The notes beneath the pieces are model-generated. The model made no database searches and was not told the DNA's origin. It saw only the letters and a program-made list of their open reading frames with translations. Shown piece by piece: positions 31,749 through 40,786 of a DNA stretch of 48,383 bases (its first letter is position 1; every line of letters begins with the position of its first letter). The stretch is taken from the NCBI GenBank assembly GCA_964569265.1, contig CAZMTO010000014.1:1-48383 (forward strand). Direction: 5' to 3'. Origin of the DNA: Avidehalobacter sp964569265 (GTDB lineage Bacteria > Bacillota > Dehalobacteriia > UBA4068 > UBA4997). The translations under genes and the position numbers were made by a program.

Positions 31749-31777
31749 ATTATAGCCAAAACAAACAGGTTTGTCAA
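31749..31777 (-). promoter_or_regulatory. Consensus sigma-A promoter of the lipoprotein-ABC operon
   Basis: On the reverse strand TTGACA (31777-31772) and TATAAT (31754-31749) are separated by exactly 17 bp; both hexamers are perfect. Transcription would start near 31742, giving a leader of about 200 nt before the lipoprotein gene. Confidence 0.92.
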
Positions 31778-31837
31778 CAATTTGTTGAGCTTTTTATGCT
31801 TTTTTTGCTTGCCGGGGCTGTTTTTATGATTATTTTG

Positions 31838-31866
31838 TTGGCATTTTTGTTTATCTATGCTATAAT
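31838..31866 (+). promoter_or_regulatory. Promoter of the phoH operon
   Basis: TTGGCA (31838-31843) and TATAAT (31861-31866) are separated by 17 bp, with TG at 31858-31859 making an extended -10. The phoH start lies 143 bp downstream; the leader between is A/T-rich, and no clear structure is seen in it. It diverges from the ABC operon promoter, whose -35 ends about 60 bp away. Confidence 0.82.
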
Positions 31867-32008
31867 GATTTGATGTAAAAGAGTGTGCATATAAAGTGTG
31901 CGTATAACACGGTAATAATAATCCAAATATATATAAGCTATATTTAATAAGGAAAACACATAGATAAAACATCTGCAAATTTTAATATGATATGGCGGAG
32001 GAAACAGC

Positions 32009-33022
32009 TTGAGTACACAAAATGATACTAATATGGTGGCGGTAATGCAAAGCGCACCCACTGCCGATTCTGTACGCAAATTGCCGGCAGATACTGCCCT
32101 GCAGGAAAAGCTGCTGGACAACAGCGAAGAACTGCTGCGTATGCTGGAGGAGGCTTTGGCCGTAAGGCTGGTGCCGCGCGGTGAGGAAATTTTGATATTT
32201 GGCGAAGAACATAAGGCAGAGCGTGCGGCGGCAGTGCTAAGGCAACTGTTTAAGCTGGCGGCTGCCGGTGTTGCCATAGACCGCGTGGCGGCTAATTACC
32301 AAATTGCCGTTTGGGAACAAAACCTGATGCAAAACAGCGGCTGTGATTCGGCGGTGCTGGGGCAGTTGGTTTACACCACACCTAAAGGCAAGCAGATACG
32401 TGCCAAGTCTTATGGGCAGCAGGCGTATTTGCAGGCCATAGAAGCCTGCGAAATATGCTTTGGCATTGGCCCGGCCGGCACCGGCAAAACCTATTTGGCG
32501 GTGGTAAAGGCTGCCGACCATTTAAAAAAGCGGCGCGTAAAAAAGCTGGTGCTGGTGCGCCCCGCGGTAGAAGCCGGTGAAAAGCTGGGTTTTTTGCCCG
32601 GTGACCTTCAGGAAAAGGTAAACCCCTATTTGCGGCCTATTTACGATGCCCTTGATGACGTTTTGGGCGCCGAAACCGCTGCTAAGTATATGGAACGCGG
32701 CCTGATAGAGGTTGTGCCGCTGGCTTATATGCGCGGCCGCACGCTGGACAATTCGTTTATTATTTTAGACGAAGCGCAAAACACCACACCCCAGCAGATG
32801 AAGATGTTTTTAACACGTATGGGTATGGGCAGCCGGGCGGTTATTACCGGTGATATTACCCAGATTGACCTGCCGGGCGGTACAAAGTCCGGCTTAAAGG
32901 ATGCGCAGGAGGTTTTAAAGAACATACCCGGCATAGCCTTTTGTTATTTAACTGATTTGGACGTTGTGCGCCACCCTCTGGTACAAAAAATAATCGAAGC
33001 CTACCAGCGGCAGCAGGCATAG
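32009..33022 (+). CDS. PhoH-like ATPase
   Basis: The 337-residue protein starts with TTG, chosen because GGCGGAGGAAA lies just upstream. It has an N-terminal region of about 120 residues with KH-like features (residues 55-95), followed by a PhoH ATPase domain: GIGPAGTGKTYLAV (Walker A, residues 154-161), LVRPAVEAGEKLGFLPGDLQEKVNPYLRPIYDAL, Walker B FIILDEAQNTT and GDITQIDLP. PhoH proteins are linked to RNA metabolism and ribosome maturation, and the conserved neighbourhood with YbeY supports this. It opens the phoH-pgpH-ybeY-era-recO operon. Confidence 0.93.
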   Translation: MSTQNDTNMVAVMQSAPTADSVRKLPADTALQEKLLDNSEELLRMLEEALAVRLVPRGEEILIFGEEHKAERAAAVLRQLFKLAAAGVAIDRVAANYQIAVWEQNLMQNSGCDSAVLGQLVYTTPKGKQIRAKSYGQQAYLQAIEACEICFGIGPAGTGKTYLAVVKAADHLKKRRVKKLVLVRPAVEAGEKLGFLPGDLQEKVNPYLRPIYDALDDVLGAETAAKYMERGLIEVVPLAYMRGRTLDNSFIILDEAQNTTPQQMKMFLTRMGMGSRAVITGDITQIDLPGGTKSGLKDAQEVLKNIPGIAFCYLTDLDVVRHPLVQKIIEAYQRQQA

Positions 33023-33085
33023 CGTTGGGCAATATCGGTGGCGTATATTGCTGATATTGATAAAAAATACGGAGGTGATAAGCCT

Positions 33086-35383
33086 TTGAGTAACGATAAA
33101 TTTACACCTGCCGATACGGCGGCCAAAAAGCTGCTTTCTCGTGTGGAAATTATTGTTTTTGCCATAATGACGGCGGTGACCTTTTTGATATTAGCCAGCA
33201 CCTTTATGACAGGGCGTCTGGCACTTACGGCCGGTGATATTGCACCTAACAACGTGTATTACTTTGGCAGCTCTACCAGCTTTGTCAGCCAAATTTATAC
33301 CGAGCAGGCCCAGCAGTTGGCAGCAGCCGAGGTTGAGCAGCTTTATAAGTATGATGATCAGGCACTGGCCAATATGCAGGTGCAGATAGATACCCTGTTC
33401 GATTCGCTACATGTGGTGCGGGTATCGGCAGAAGCAGACGAAGCGAAGCAGACGGCACTGGCAACCATACTTACACCTGCCGACAGCGACACTGCGCCGG
33501 CCGATACGGTGCTTACCTATTACCTTGGGCTTGGCGATGATGATGAGGCCGGTTTGCGTAATGCGGTAAAAAATGCGGTGGTAACAGCTTATGGCCGCGG
33601 TGAATTTGCCGATGACGAGGTGCCCGATGTTGTGGCCGACTGCCGCAAGGTTATACGCAACAACTACAGCGGCAACACCGAACGTTTTTTGCTGGCAGCG
33701 GTGGATATGCTCAGCTTTAAGCCTACCTATGTGTTTGACCGTGTGGCTACTATGGATGCGGTTTCTCAGGCTATGAGCAGTGTGCAGCCGGTAACGGTTT
33801 CGGTGTATCCGGGGCAGCAGCTTATAAAGCGCGGCGCCGAGGTTACCGAGGCAGACATTGAAACGCTGGAGGCACTTAATTTGCAGCGTTCCGGCGGGGT
33901 AATGCAGCCCTATACCGGCCTGCTGCTGTTTATCTTTATATGCTATGGGCTGTTGCTGGCTTATTGCACCAGTATGGGCGGCGACAGTAAGATAAACGCC
34001 GGCAGTATCACGCTTATATCGGTGCTGTTTATTGTTATACTGCTTATAGCCAGGGTTATTACGCTGATAAAATTCGATTCATCACTTACCAGCGACTGGA
34101 TGTTGGGGTTGTCTATACCGGTACCGGCGTTTTCAATGCTGGTGGCAGCTTTGGTTAACAAGCGCACGGCAATTTTTTCTACGGTAATAGTCAGTGTTTT
34201 TGTGGGCATTATGTGCGGTGTGCATATGATGTACGCCTGTGCGGCGCTTATCGGCGGTTTGGTGGCGGTGCTGCAAATAAACCGTATGAATTCGCGTTCT
34301 TATTATGCTATGGCGGTGGTAAACATTGCGGCAACCTACCTTTTGGTAGCGGTATCGTGGTGCTTTATGTGGAGCTACGAGCGTTCGTCTTTTTATGTGG
34401 CTATGCTTATGTCGCTGATAAACGGCGTGCTGTCGGTTATTTTAACAGTGGGCACTATGCCCCTGCTGGAAAGTGCTTTTTCCATCACTACCGGCATACG
34501 GCTTATGGAGCTTTCCAACATCAACCACCCGCTGTTAAAAAAGCTGATGATAGAGGCCCCCGGCACCTACAACCACAGCATTATTGTGGGTAACCTGGCC
34601 GAAGCCGCTGCCGACCGTATTGGTGCTAACGGCCTGTTGGTGCGGGTAGCTGCTTATTTTCACGATATCGGTAAGATAAAGCGCCCCAACTTTTTTGTCG
34701 AAAACCAAAAGCCCGGAGAAAATCCGCACGATAAATTGCAGCCCAGCTTAAGCACCTTTATTATTACGTCGCATACTAAAGAGGGTGCCGAAATGGCGCG
34801 TGCCTACAAGCTGCCCAAGGAGATTATCGACATTATTGAGCAGCACCACGGCACGTCGCTGGTGCAGGGCTTTTATCAAAAGGCATTGGCCGCGCAGGAA
34901 AATTCCGATGTTGATATTGTTATCCGCGAGGAGGATTTTTGCTACCCCGGCCCCAAACCGCAAACGCGCGAGGCTGCGCTGGTAATGCTGGCCGACAGTT
35001 GTCAGGCGGCGGTACAGTCGATGACGGCGCCTACCTCCGGTCAGATAGAGGGTATGGTGCGCGATATTGTTAAGGGCAAGCTTAACAGCGGCCAGTTAGA
35101 CCAATGTGCGCTCACCTTCCGCGATCTGGACATAATTTCGTCTACCTATGCAACAATTTTGGCGGGGGCCAACCATTACCGGTTGCCTTACCCCGAACAG
35201 TTGGCCAAAGAACTGGCCAAGCTGAAAAATCAGGAGGAAAAGGCCGAAGCTAAGGCCGCTGCCGAAGCTGCCGAAAATAAAGCCGAAGATAAAACCGACG
35301 GTAAAGACGGGAAAGACAGTAAAGATAATAAAGATAAAGAAAATAATAAAGAAAATAATAGAGAAAAAAGTAAGGATAAATAA
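33086..35383 (+). CDS. PgpH/YqfF family 7TM-HD phosphohydrolase
   Basis: The 765-residue membrane protein fits PgpH-type cyclic-di-AMP phosphodiesterases. An N-terminal helix is followed by a 7TM-HDED extracytoplasmic domain (about residues 45-260), seven membrane helices (about 270-475) and a cytoplasmic HD domain with NHSIIVGNLAEAA, AYFHDIGKIKRP (H526, D527), HTKEGAEMARAYKLP and IEQHHGTSLVQGFY. The start is TTG 33086, set by GGAGGTGA at 33071-33078; an in-frame GTG at 33038 has no such site. The last 50 residues are a Lys-, Asp-, Glu- and Asn-rich low-complexity tail that relatives usually lack. The HD residues needed for c-di-AMP hydrolysis are present. Confidence 0.92.
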   Translation: MSNDKFTPADTAAKKLLSRVEIIVFAIMTAVTFLILASTFMTGRLALTAGDIAPNNVYYFGSSTSFVSQIYTEQAQQLAAAEVEQLYKYDDQALANMQVQIDTLFDSLHVVRVSAEADEAKQTALATILTPADSDTAPADTVLTYYLGLGDDDEAGLRNAVKNAVVTAYGRGEFADDEVPDVVADCRKVIRNNYSGNTERFLLAAVDMLSFKPTYVFDRVATMDAVSQAMSSVQPVTVSVYPGQQLIKRGAEVTEADIETLEALNLQRSGGVMQPYTGLLLFIFICYGLLLAYCTSMGGDSKINAGSITLISVLFIVILLIARVITLIKFDSSLTSDWMLGLSIPVPAFSMLVAALVNKRTAIFSTVIVSVFVGIMCGVHMMYACAALIGGLVAVLQINRMNSRSYYAMAVVNIAATYLLVAVSWCFMWSYERSSFYVAMLMSLINGVLSVILTVGTMPLLESAFSITTGIRLMELSNINHPLLKKLMIEAPGTYNHSIIVGNLAEAAADRIGANGLLVRVAAYFHDIGKIKRPNFFVENQKPGENPHDKLQPSLSTFIITSHTKEGAEMARAYKLPKEIIDIIEQHHGTSLVQGFYQKALAAQENSDVDIVIREEDFCYPGPKPQTREAALVMLADSCQAAVQSMTAPTSGQIEGMVRDIVKGKLNSGQLDQCALTFRDLDIISSTYATILAGANHYRLPYPEQLAKELAKLKNQEEKAEAKAAAEAAENKAEDKTDGKDGKDSKDNKDKENNKENNREKSKDK

Positions 35384-35412
35384 TAAAAGTACGATAATAA
35401 GGAAGAATTGTT

Positions 35413-35901
35413 ATGAAAATTATGCTGAGCAATGATCTGGAAGCAACCTGCCCTCGCCTGCCCAAAATTTGGCTGAGCGATGTGCTGTTGGCGGCAGGTT
35501 CTACGGTAATGCGAGAAGATGCCGACGGCCTGAGAGAGCCCGGCAGCCTGCCGCTTAATTTAGAGGTTTCTCTGACGGTGACCGATAACGAGGGCATACA
35601 CCGCTTAAACCGTGAATTCAGAGGGGTAGACCGCCCCACCGATGTGCTGTCGTTTCCGCAGTTTGAGGCCGATGAGCCGATACCGCTGGGGGCCAGCCTT
35701 GGTGATATTGTAATATCGCTGCCCAAAATGGCTGAACAGGCTAAGGAGTACGGCCACAGCCAACGCCGTGAATTTTGTTTTTTGTTTGTGCATGGGCTGC
35801 TGCACCTTTTGGGTTACGACCACGAAATTTCTCCGGAAGAAGAAAAACGCCAGTTTGCCCGGCAGGACGAAGTGCTGGAAGCACTGGGAATCGAGAGGTA
35901 G
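35413..35901 (+). CDS. ybeY: Endoribonuclease YbeY
   Basis: YbeY is a zinc-dependent single-strand endoribonuclease involved in 16S rRNA 3' end maturation and ribosome quality control. The 162-residue product has the VTDNEGIHRLNREFRGVDRPTDVLSFP motif and the zinc signature HGLLHLLGYDHE with H127, H131 and H137. The start follows AAGGAAG. The gene precedes era with only two bases between; the diacylglycerol kinase gene that often sits between them in Bacillota is absent. Confidence 0.96.
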   Translation: MKIMLSNDLEATCPRLPKIWLSDVLLAAGSTVMREDADGLREPGSLPLNLEVSLTVTDNEGIHRLNREFRGVDRPTDVLSFPQFEADEPIPLGASLGDIVISLPKMAEQAKEYGHSQRREFCFLFVHGLLHLLGYDHEISPEEEKRQFARQDEVLEALGIER

Positions 35902-35903
35902 CT

Positions 35904-36845
35904 ATGGATTTAGATGCATATTTTGGCCATAAAGCCGAGCCTGTTGGTTACAGATCGGGGTTTGTGGCGCTGGTAGGGCGGCCTAATGCCGGCAAAAGCA
36001 CCCTGCTTAATCAGGTGTTGGGGCAAAAGGTGGCCATTGTTTCGGATAAACCGCAAACCACCCGTACCAAAATTCAGGGTATTTATACCGATGATACTAT
36101 GCAGGCGGTTTTTTTTGATACGCCCGGTATACACAAGCCCACGCATAAGCTGGGCGAATATATGAACAAGGCAGCCGAGGTAACCTTTGGTGATGTTGAC
36201 ATTATCTGTTATCTGGTAGATACAACCAAGCCCTTTGGCGGCGGCGAAGCTTTTATTTGCAACGCGCTGGCCGGGCAAAAGGTGCCGGTGTTTTTGCTGC
36301 TTAACAAGTGTGACCTTTTAACTGATGACGAGCTGGCGCAGGCCCGTGCGGTTTATGCCGACAAACTGCCCTTTGCGCAGGTGCTGCCAATATCGGCGCT
36401 TACCGGCAGCGGTGTGGACGAGCTGTTGCAGGCTATTCACGATGAACTGCCTATGGGGCCGAAATACTACAGCGAGGATGAAATAACCGACCAGCCGGAG
36501 CGGCAGATAATGGCGGAAATTATCCGTGAACAGGTGTTTTTGGCTACCCGTGATGAAATTCCTCATTCTGTGGCGGTTATGATAACCCAATACCAGCGGC
36601 GCGGCAACGGTACCCTGTACTTAGAAGCCTTTATTTATGTGGAGCGTGACAGTCAAAAGGGTATAATTATCGGGCGCGGCGGCAGTATGCTAAAGCAGAT
36701 AGGTGCGGCAGCCCGCCAACAGATAGAGCAGTTGTTTGAAGAACAGGTGTATTTGGAGCTGCGCGTAAAAACCAAAAAAGGCTGGCGCGATGATAAACAG
36801 TTGCTTAAAAGCTTTGGCTACGATGAAAAGCAGCTTAACAAGTAG
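35904..36845 (+). CDS. era: GTPase Era
   Basis: Era is a GTPase that binds the 3' end of 16S rRNA and assists 30S assembly. The 313-residue protein shows G1 GRPNAGKST (25-33), the switch region KPQTTRTKIQGIYT, G3 DTPGIHKP, G4 NKCDLL and G5 SALTG. The C-terminal KH domain has IIIGRGGSMLKQIGAAARQQIEQLF. A short N-terminal extension of about 17 residues precedes the G domain. The ATG at 35904 follows GAGAGGTAGCT. Position between ybeY and recO is standard for Bacillota. Confidence 0.97.
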   Translation: MDLDAYFGHKAEPVGYRSGFVALVGRPNAGKSTLLNQVLGQKVAIVSDKPQTTRTKIQGIYTDDTMQAVFFDTPGIHKPTHKLGEYMNKAAEVTFGDVDIICYLVDTTKPFGGGEAFICNALAGQKVPVFLLLNKCDLLTDDELAQARAVYADKLPFAQVLPISALTGSGVDELLQAIHDELPMGPKYYSEDEITDQPERQIMAEIIREQVFLATRDEIPHSVAVMITQYQRRGNGTLYLEAFIYVERDSQKGIIIGRGGSMLKQIGAAARQQIEQLFEEQVYLELRVKTKKGWRDDKQLLKSFGYDEKQLNK

Positions 36846-36854
36846 GTGTAGCAT

Positions 36855-37631
36855 ATGGACTTGCGGGCAAAAACCGATGACTGCATTATTTTGCGTGGGC
36901 GTGATTACAACGAAACCGACCGCCTGCTTACGGTGTTTGGCCAAAATATGGGCAAGCTGCCCTGTCTGGCGCGGGGTGTGCGGCGGGCCAACAGCCGTTT
37001 AAAGGCGGCTACGCAGTTGTTTTCGTATTCTACGCTTACCTTTGCGGCCAACAGGGGCGGGCTTAACCTTATAACGCAAAGCGAACCAAAAAATGTTCAC
37101 GCGGGCATACGTGATGACCTGACTAAAATTGCCGTAGCATCTTATATAAGCGAAATTTTGGATGTCGTGCTGCCCGAAGCCAAACCCCAGCCGGATATTT
37201 TTGTGCTGTGCGAAGCTATGCTTTCCCTGCTAAGTGCCGGTGCCGAGCCGTTTTTGGTGCTATCGTGCTTTAGGGTGCGCCTGCCGGGTCTGTTGGGGTA
37301 TAGGCCCGGCTTTAATGCCTGTGCGCTTTGCGGTAAGCAGGCGGCGGTATATATGCTGAGCCCGGCGCGCGGCGGTATAATCTGCCCGGTGTGTGCGGCC
37401 AAAATGCAGCGTCCGGCCGGTGCATTGCCCAAGGTAACAAGGGTTTCGGCGGGGGCGGCGCAGTTGCTCAGCGGTTTGGCAGTGTGGGATCTGCGGCGGG
37501 TTTTTAGTCTTAATATAAGCCCGGCGGTGCAGGCCGAGGTTGATGCCGCGCTTAATGCTTATCTGGAATTTTATATTGGCGGTGCGGCCAAGGCGGCTGC
37601 CGATAACCTGGCCGTATATTATAAGGTGTAA
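36855..37631 (+). CDS. recO: DNA repair protein RecO
   Basis: RecO helps load RecA onto SSB-coated single-stranded DNA in the RecFOR pathway. The 258-residue product has the N-terminal OB-fold start DDCIILRGRDYNETDRLLTVFGQNMGKLPCLARGVRRANS, a helical C-terminal part and a four-cysteine zinc site (CALCGK and CPVCAAK, near residues 154-176). The ATG follows AGGTGTAGC, nine bases after the era stop. It is the last gene of the phoH operon; a new promoter for glyQS lies 45 bp after its stop. Confidence 0.93.
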   Translation: MDLRAKTDDCIILRGRDYNETDRLLTVFGQNMGKLPCLARGVRRANSRLKAATQLFSYSTLTFAANRGGLNLITQSEPKNVHAGIRDDLTKIAVASYISEILDVVLPEAKPQPDIFVLCEAMLSLLSAGAEPFLVLSCFRVRLPGLLGYRPGFNACALCGKQAAVYMLSPARGGIICPVCAAKMQRPAGALPKVTRVSAGAAQLLSGLAVWDLRRVFSLNISPAVQAEVDAALNAYLEFYIGGAAKAAADNLAVYYKV

Positions 37632-37675
37632 CAGGCTATAAATTAGCTATATATAAATGTATACAACAGCAAATG

Positions 37676-37704
37676 TTGACAAGCACCGACAAAGTTGTTA
37701 AAAT
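37676..37704 (+). promoter_or_regulatory. Promoter of glyQS
   Basis: TTGACA (37676-37681) and TAAAAT (37699-37704) are separated by 17 bp. The transcription start would be near 37711, leaving only about 42 nt before the glyQ ATG, which contains a small GGGG-TTTTG-CCCC hairpin. There is no space for a T-box leader. Confidence 0.8.
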
Positions 37705-37752
37705 TTTTATTTAAGGGGTTTTGCCCCGAAACCAAGCAAGGAGTTGAACAGC

Positions 37753-38673
37753 ATGAATTTTCAGCAGTTAATTTTGAGCCTGCAAAAGTATTGGGGCGAA
37801 CAGGGCTGCATTATTCTACAGCCTTATGATATTGAAAAGGGCGCCGGTACTATGAACCCGGCTACCTTTTTAAAGGCATTGGGGCCGGAGCCGTGGAATG
37901 TGGCTTATGTGGAGCCCAGCCGCCGCCCTACCGACGGGCGTTACGGAGAAAACCCCAACCGTTTGCAGCATTATTTTCAGTTTCAGGTAATTTTAAAGCC
38001 GTCGCCGGATAACGTGCAGGAGCTTTATTTAGACAGCCTGCGCGCTATTGGCATTGACCCTTTGGAGCACGACATCCGTTTTGTTGAGGATAACTGGGAA
38101 AGCCCTACGCTGGGTGCCTGGGGCCTTGGCTGGGAGGTTTGGCTTGACGGTATGGAGGTTACCCAGTTTACGTATTTTCAGCAGTGCGGCGGCATAGACT
38201 GCAAGCCCGTTTGTGCGGAAATTACCTACGGTGTGGAACGTCTGGCGATGTTTATACAAAATGTAGATAATGTTTATGACCTTAACTGGGTGGGCGATGT
38301 TACCTACGGTGATGTTTATCATCAAAACGAGGTAGATTATTCTACCTATAACTTTAAGGTTTCTGATGCGGATATGCTGTTTAAGCTGTTTGATATGTAC
38401 GAGGCCGAAACTCACCGTGTAATAGAAGCCGGGCTGGTGCAGCCGGCTTATGACTATGCACTTAAATGTTCTCATACCTTTAACCTGCTGGATGCCCGCG
38501 GTGCCATAAGCGTTACCGAACGCCAGAGCTTTATTGCGCGGGTGCGCGCGCTGGCAAGGCTTTGTGCCGAAGCATATGTGGCACAGCGCGAGCGCCTTGG
38601 CTACCCTATGTTAAAGGACGAAAAGATAAGAAAAGAGCTGGGCTTGGATAAATCGACAGAGGGGGCGGAATAA
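37753..38673 (+). CDS. glyQ: Glycyl-tRNA synthetase alpha subunit
   Basis: This subunit carries the class II catalytic core of the alpha2beta2 glycyl-tRNA synthetase. The 306-residue protein matches the very conserved family throughout: QQLILSLQKYWGEQGCIILQPYD, EKGAGTMNPATFLKALGPEPWN, YVEPSRRPTDGRYGENPNRLQHY, ESPTLGAWGLGWEVWLDGMEVTQFTYFQQ and TYGVERLAMFIQ. The start is ATG 37753, nine bases after AAGGAG; an upstream TTG at 37744 overlaps that site. It is followed one base after its stop by glyS. Confidence 0.98.
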   Translation: MNFQQLILSLQKYWGEQGCIILQPYDIEKGAGTMNPATFLKALGPEPWNVAYVEPSRRPTDGRYGENPNRLQHYFQFQVILKPSPDNVQELYLDSLRAIGIDPLEHDIRFVEDNWESPTLGAWGLGWEVWLDGMEVTQFTYFQQCGGIDCKPVCAEITYGVERLAMFIQNVDNVYDLNWVGDVTYGDVYHQNEVDYSTYNFKVSDADMLFKLFDMYEAETHRVIEAGLVQPAYDYALKCSHTFNLLDARGAISVTERQSFIARVRALARLCAEAYVAQRERLGYPMLKDEKIRKELGLDKSTEGAE

Positions 38674-38674
38674 A

Positions 38675-40753
38675 ATGGCCAAGGATTTGCTTTTTGAAAT
38701 TGGTATAGAAGAAATTCCGGCGCGGTTTATGGAGCCTGCGCTTAACGAGCTTAAAAAGCTGATGGCGGCAGCGCTGGAAGAAGCCGGCCTGACTTACGAA
38801 AAGCTGGCGGCCTATGGTACGCCCCGCCGCATTACACTGGTTATTGATAAGCTGGCCGAAGAACAGCCCGACCGCGAGGTTGAAAGCAAAGGCCCCGCTG
38901 TTAAGGCTGCCTACGATGCCGAAGGCAACCCGACTAAGGCTTTGCAGGGCTTTTGCCGCGGGCAGGGCATTGACCCCGCTGCGGTTTTAACCAAAGAGAT
39001 AAAAGGCGTGCAGTATGTTTATGCCGTTAAGCACATTGCCGGCCAAAAAACTGCCGATATTCTGCCGGAAATGCTGGCGGCGGCAGTACACAAAATTTAC
39101 TTCCCCAAGCCTATGCGCTGGGCGTATAACGATATGCGTTTTGCGCGCCCCATACGCTGGCTGGTGCTGTTGTTTGGCAAAGATGTTCTGCCGCTGGAAA
39201 TTGCCGGTGTAAAGGCCGACCGTTTCAGCCGCGGTCATCGTTTTTTGGGCAGCGACCATATTGAAATTGCCGAACCGGCTGCTTATATGGACGCTTTGGC
39301 TAAAAATTATGTTATTGTAGACCAGGCTGTGCGCCGTGAAAAAATCTGGAAGCAGATTCAGGCGGTGGCATCGGTGGCGGGCGGTATGGTAAAGCCCGAC
39401 GAAGATTTGCTGTCGGAGCTGGTTTATATTTTGGAATACCCCACGGCACTGCTTGGTAAATTCGATAAAAAATATCTGGATATACCGGAAGAACTGGTGG
39501 TTACACCTATGCGTGAGCATCAGCGGTATTTTCCCGTTTATGATAAGACCGGTGAAAAGCTGCTGGCTAACTTTATTACCGTGCGTAACGGCAACAGCGA
39601 GCATTTAGACGTGGTTGCTGCCGGTAACGAACGTGTGTTGTCGGCACGTCTGGCAGATGCGGCTTTCTTCTGGGAGGAGGATTTGTCGCATACGCTGGAG
39701 GCTAACTTCCCCCGGCTGGAGCATATTGTCTTCCACGAAAAGCTGGGTACGCTGGCTGCCAAGGTGGCGCGTATTAAAAAGCTGGCACTTTCTATTGCCG
39801 ATAAGCTGGCGTATACTGATGTTGATAAGGCCGATACCGAGCGCGCGGCCCTGCTGATCAAGTGTGATCTGGTATCTACCGCGGTTTACGAATTTACCGA
39901 ATTGCAGGGCATTATGGGCGAATATTATGCCCGCCACGACGGCGAAACCGATCAGGTGGCAGCCGCTGTCCGCGAGCATTATCTGCCGCGCTTTACCGGT
40001 GACGAGCTGCCGCAAACCAAGGCCGGTATTGCATTGGCTTTGGCCGACAGACTGGACAGTCTGGCAGGGTTCTTCTCACAAAAGATGATACCCACCGGTT
40101 CTCAGGATCCTTACGCCCTGCGTCGTGCGGCTATCGGTGTTACACAGATACTGCTGCAATATCAACTGCCGCTGGACTTGGCTGAGCTTTCGGCCGAGGC
40201 GATTAGCGGTTATGAAGGTGTTGCGCAGGCACAGCCGGCAGAAGAAACCGTTAAGGCACTGGTGGCGTTCTTCCGTCAGCGTTTGGATAACGCACTGGCC
40301 GACGAGGGTATTACCTACGATGTTATCAACGCAACTGCGGCCCTGCAATTTGCCGTGCCGTTGGTAAATTACAAAAAAGCTCACGCGCTGGCCGACTTTA
40401 AGCAGGACGAGGGCTTTGGTGAATTGCTTGCCGGCTACAACCGTGCGGCTAATTTGCTTAAAAATGTTGACCAAACCTACACTGTTGACGCTGCAACCCT
40501 TGCCGAGCCTGAAGAAAAGGCTCTGCTGGCTGCCGAAGAACAGGCGGCACAGGCACTGTCGGCGGCAGTGGCAGCCGGTGATTATGCCGGTGCGCTTAAA
40601 GCTTTGGCCGCTATTCGCCCGCAGATTGACGAATTTTTTGTTAACGTAATGGTTATGGCCGACGACGAACAGGTTAGAGCCAACCGCTTGGCTCTGCTGC
40701 AAAAGCTGGTTAGTCTGGCTGCCGAAATCGGTGATATATCCAAGCTGCAATAA
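38675..40753 (+). CDS. glyS: Glycyl-tRNA synthetase beta subunit
   Basis: The beta subunit binds tRNA-Gly and is needed for activity of the alpha2beta2 enzyme. The 692-residue product starts with the family sequence DLLFEIGIEEIPARFMEPALNEL and holds YGTPRRITL, KGPAVKAAYDAEGNPTKALQGFCRGQG, PKPMRWAYNDMRFARPIRWLV, TPMREHQRYFPVYD, an HD-like region and a C-terminal DALR-type anticodon-binding part ending in VMVMADDEQVRANRLALLQ. Length is normal. It is directly downstream of glyQ and closed by a terminator. Confidence 0.97.
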   Translation: MAKDLLFEIGIEEIPARFMEPALNELKKLMAAALEEAGLTYEKLAAYGTPRRITLVIDKLAEEQPDREVESKGPAVKAAYDAEGNPTKALQGFCRGQGIDPAAVLTKEIKGVQYVYAVKHIAGQKTADILPEMLAAAVHKIYFPKPMRWAYNDMRFARPIRWLVLLFGKDVLPLEIAGVKADRFSRGHRFLGSDHIEIAEPAAYMDALAKNYVIVDQAVRREKIWKQIQAVASVAGGMVKPDEDLLSELVYILEYPTALLGKFDKKYLDIPEELVVTPMREHQRYFPVYDKTGEKLLANFITVRNGNSEHLDVVAAGNERVLSARLADAAFFWEEDLSHTLEANFPRLEHIVFHEKLGTLAAKVARIKKLALSIADKLAYTDVDKADTERAALLIKCDLVSTAVYEFTELQGIMGEYYARHDGETDQVAAAVREHYLPRFTGDELPQTKAGIALALADRLDSLAGFFSQKMIPTGSQDPYALRRAAIGVTQILLQYQLPLDLAELSAEAISGYEGVAQAQPAEETVKALVAFFRQRLDNALADEGITYDVINATAALQFAVPLVNYKKAHALADFKQDEGFGELLAGYNRAANLLKNVDQTYTVDAATLAEPEEKALLAAEEQAAQALSAAVAAGDYAGALKALAAIRPQIDEFFVNVMVMADDEQVRANRLALLQKLVSLAAEIGDISKLQ

Positions 40754-40786
40754 CGCAAATGCTGCGGCAGCGGCGTGTAAAATAAT

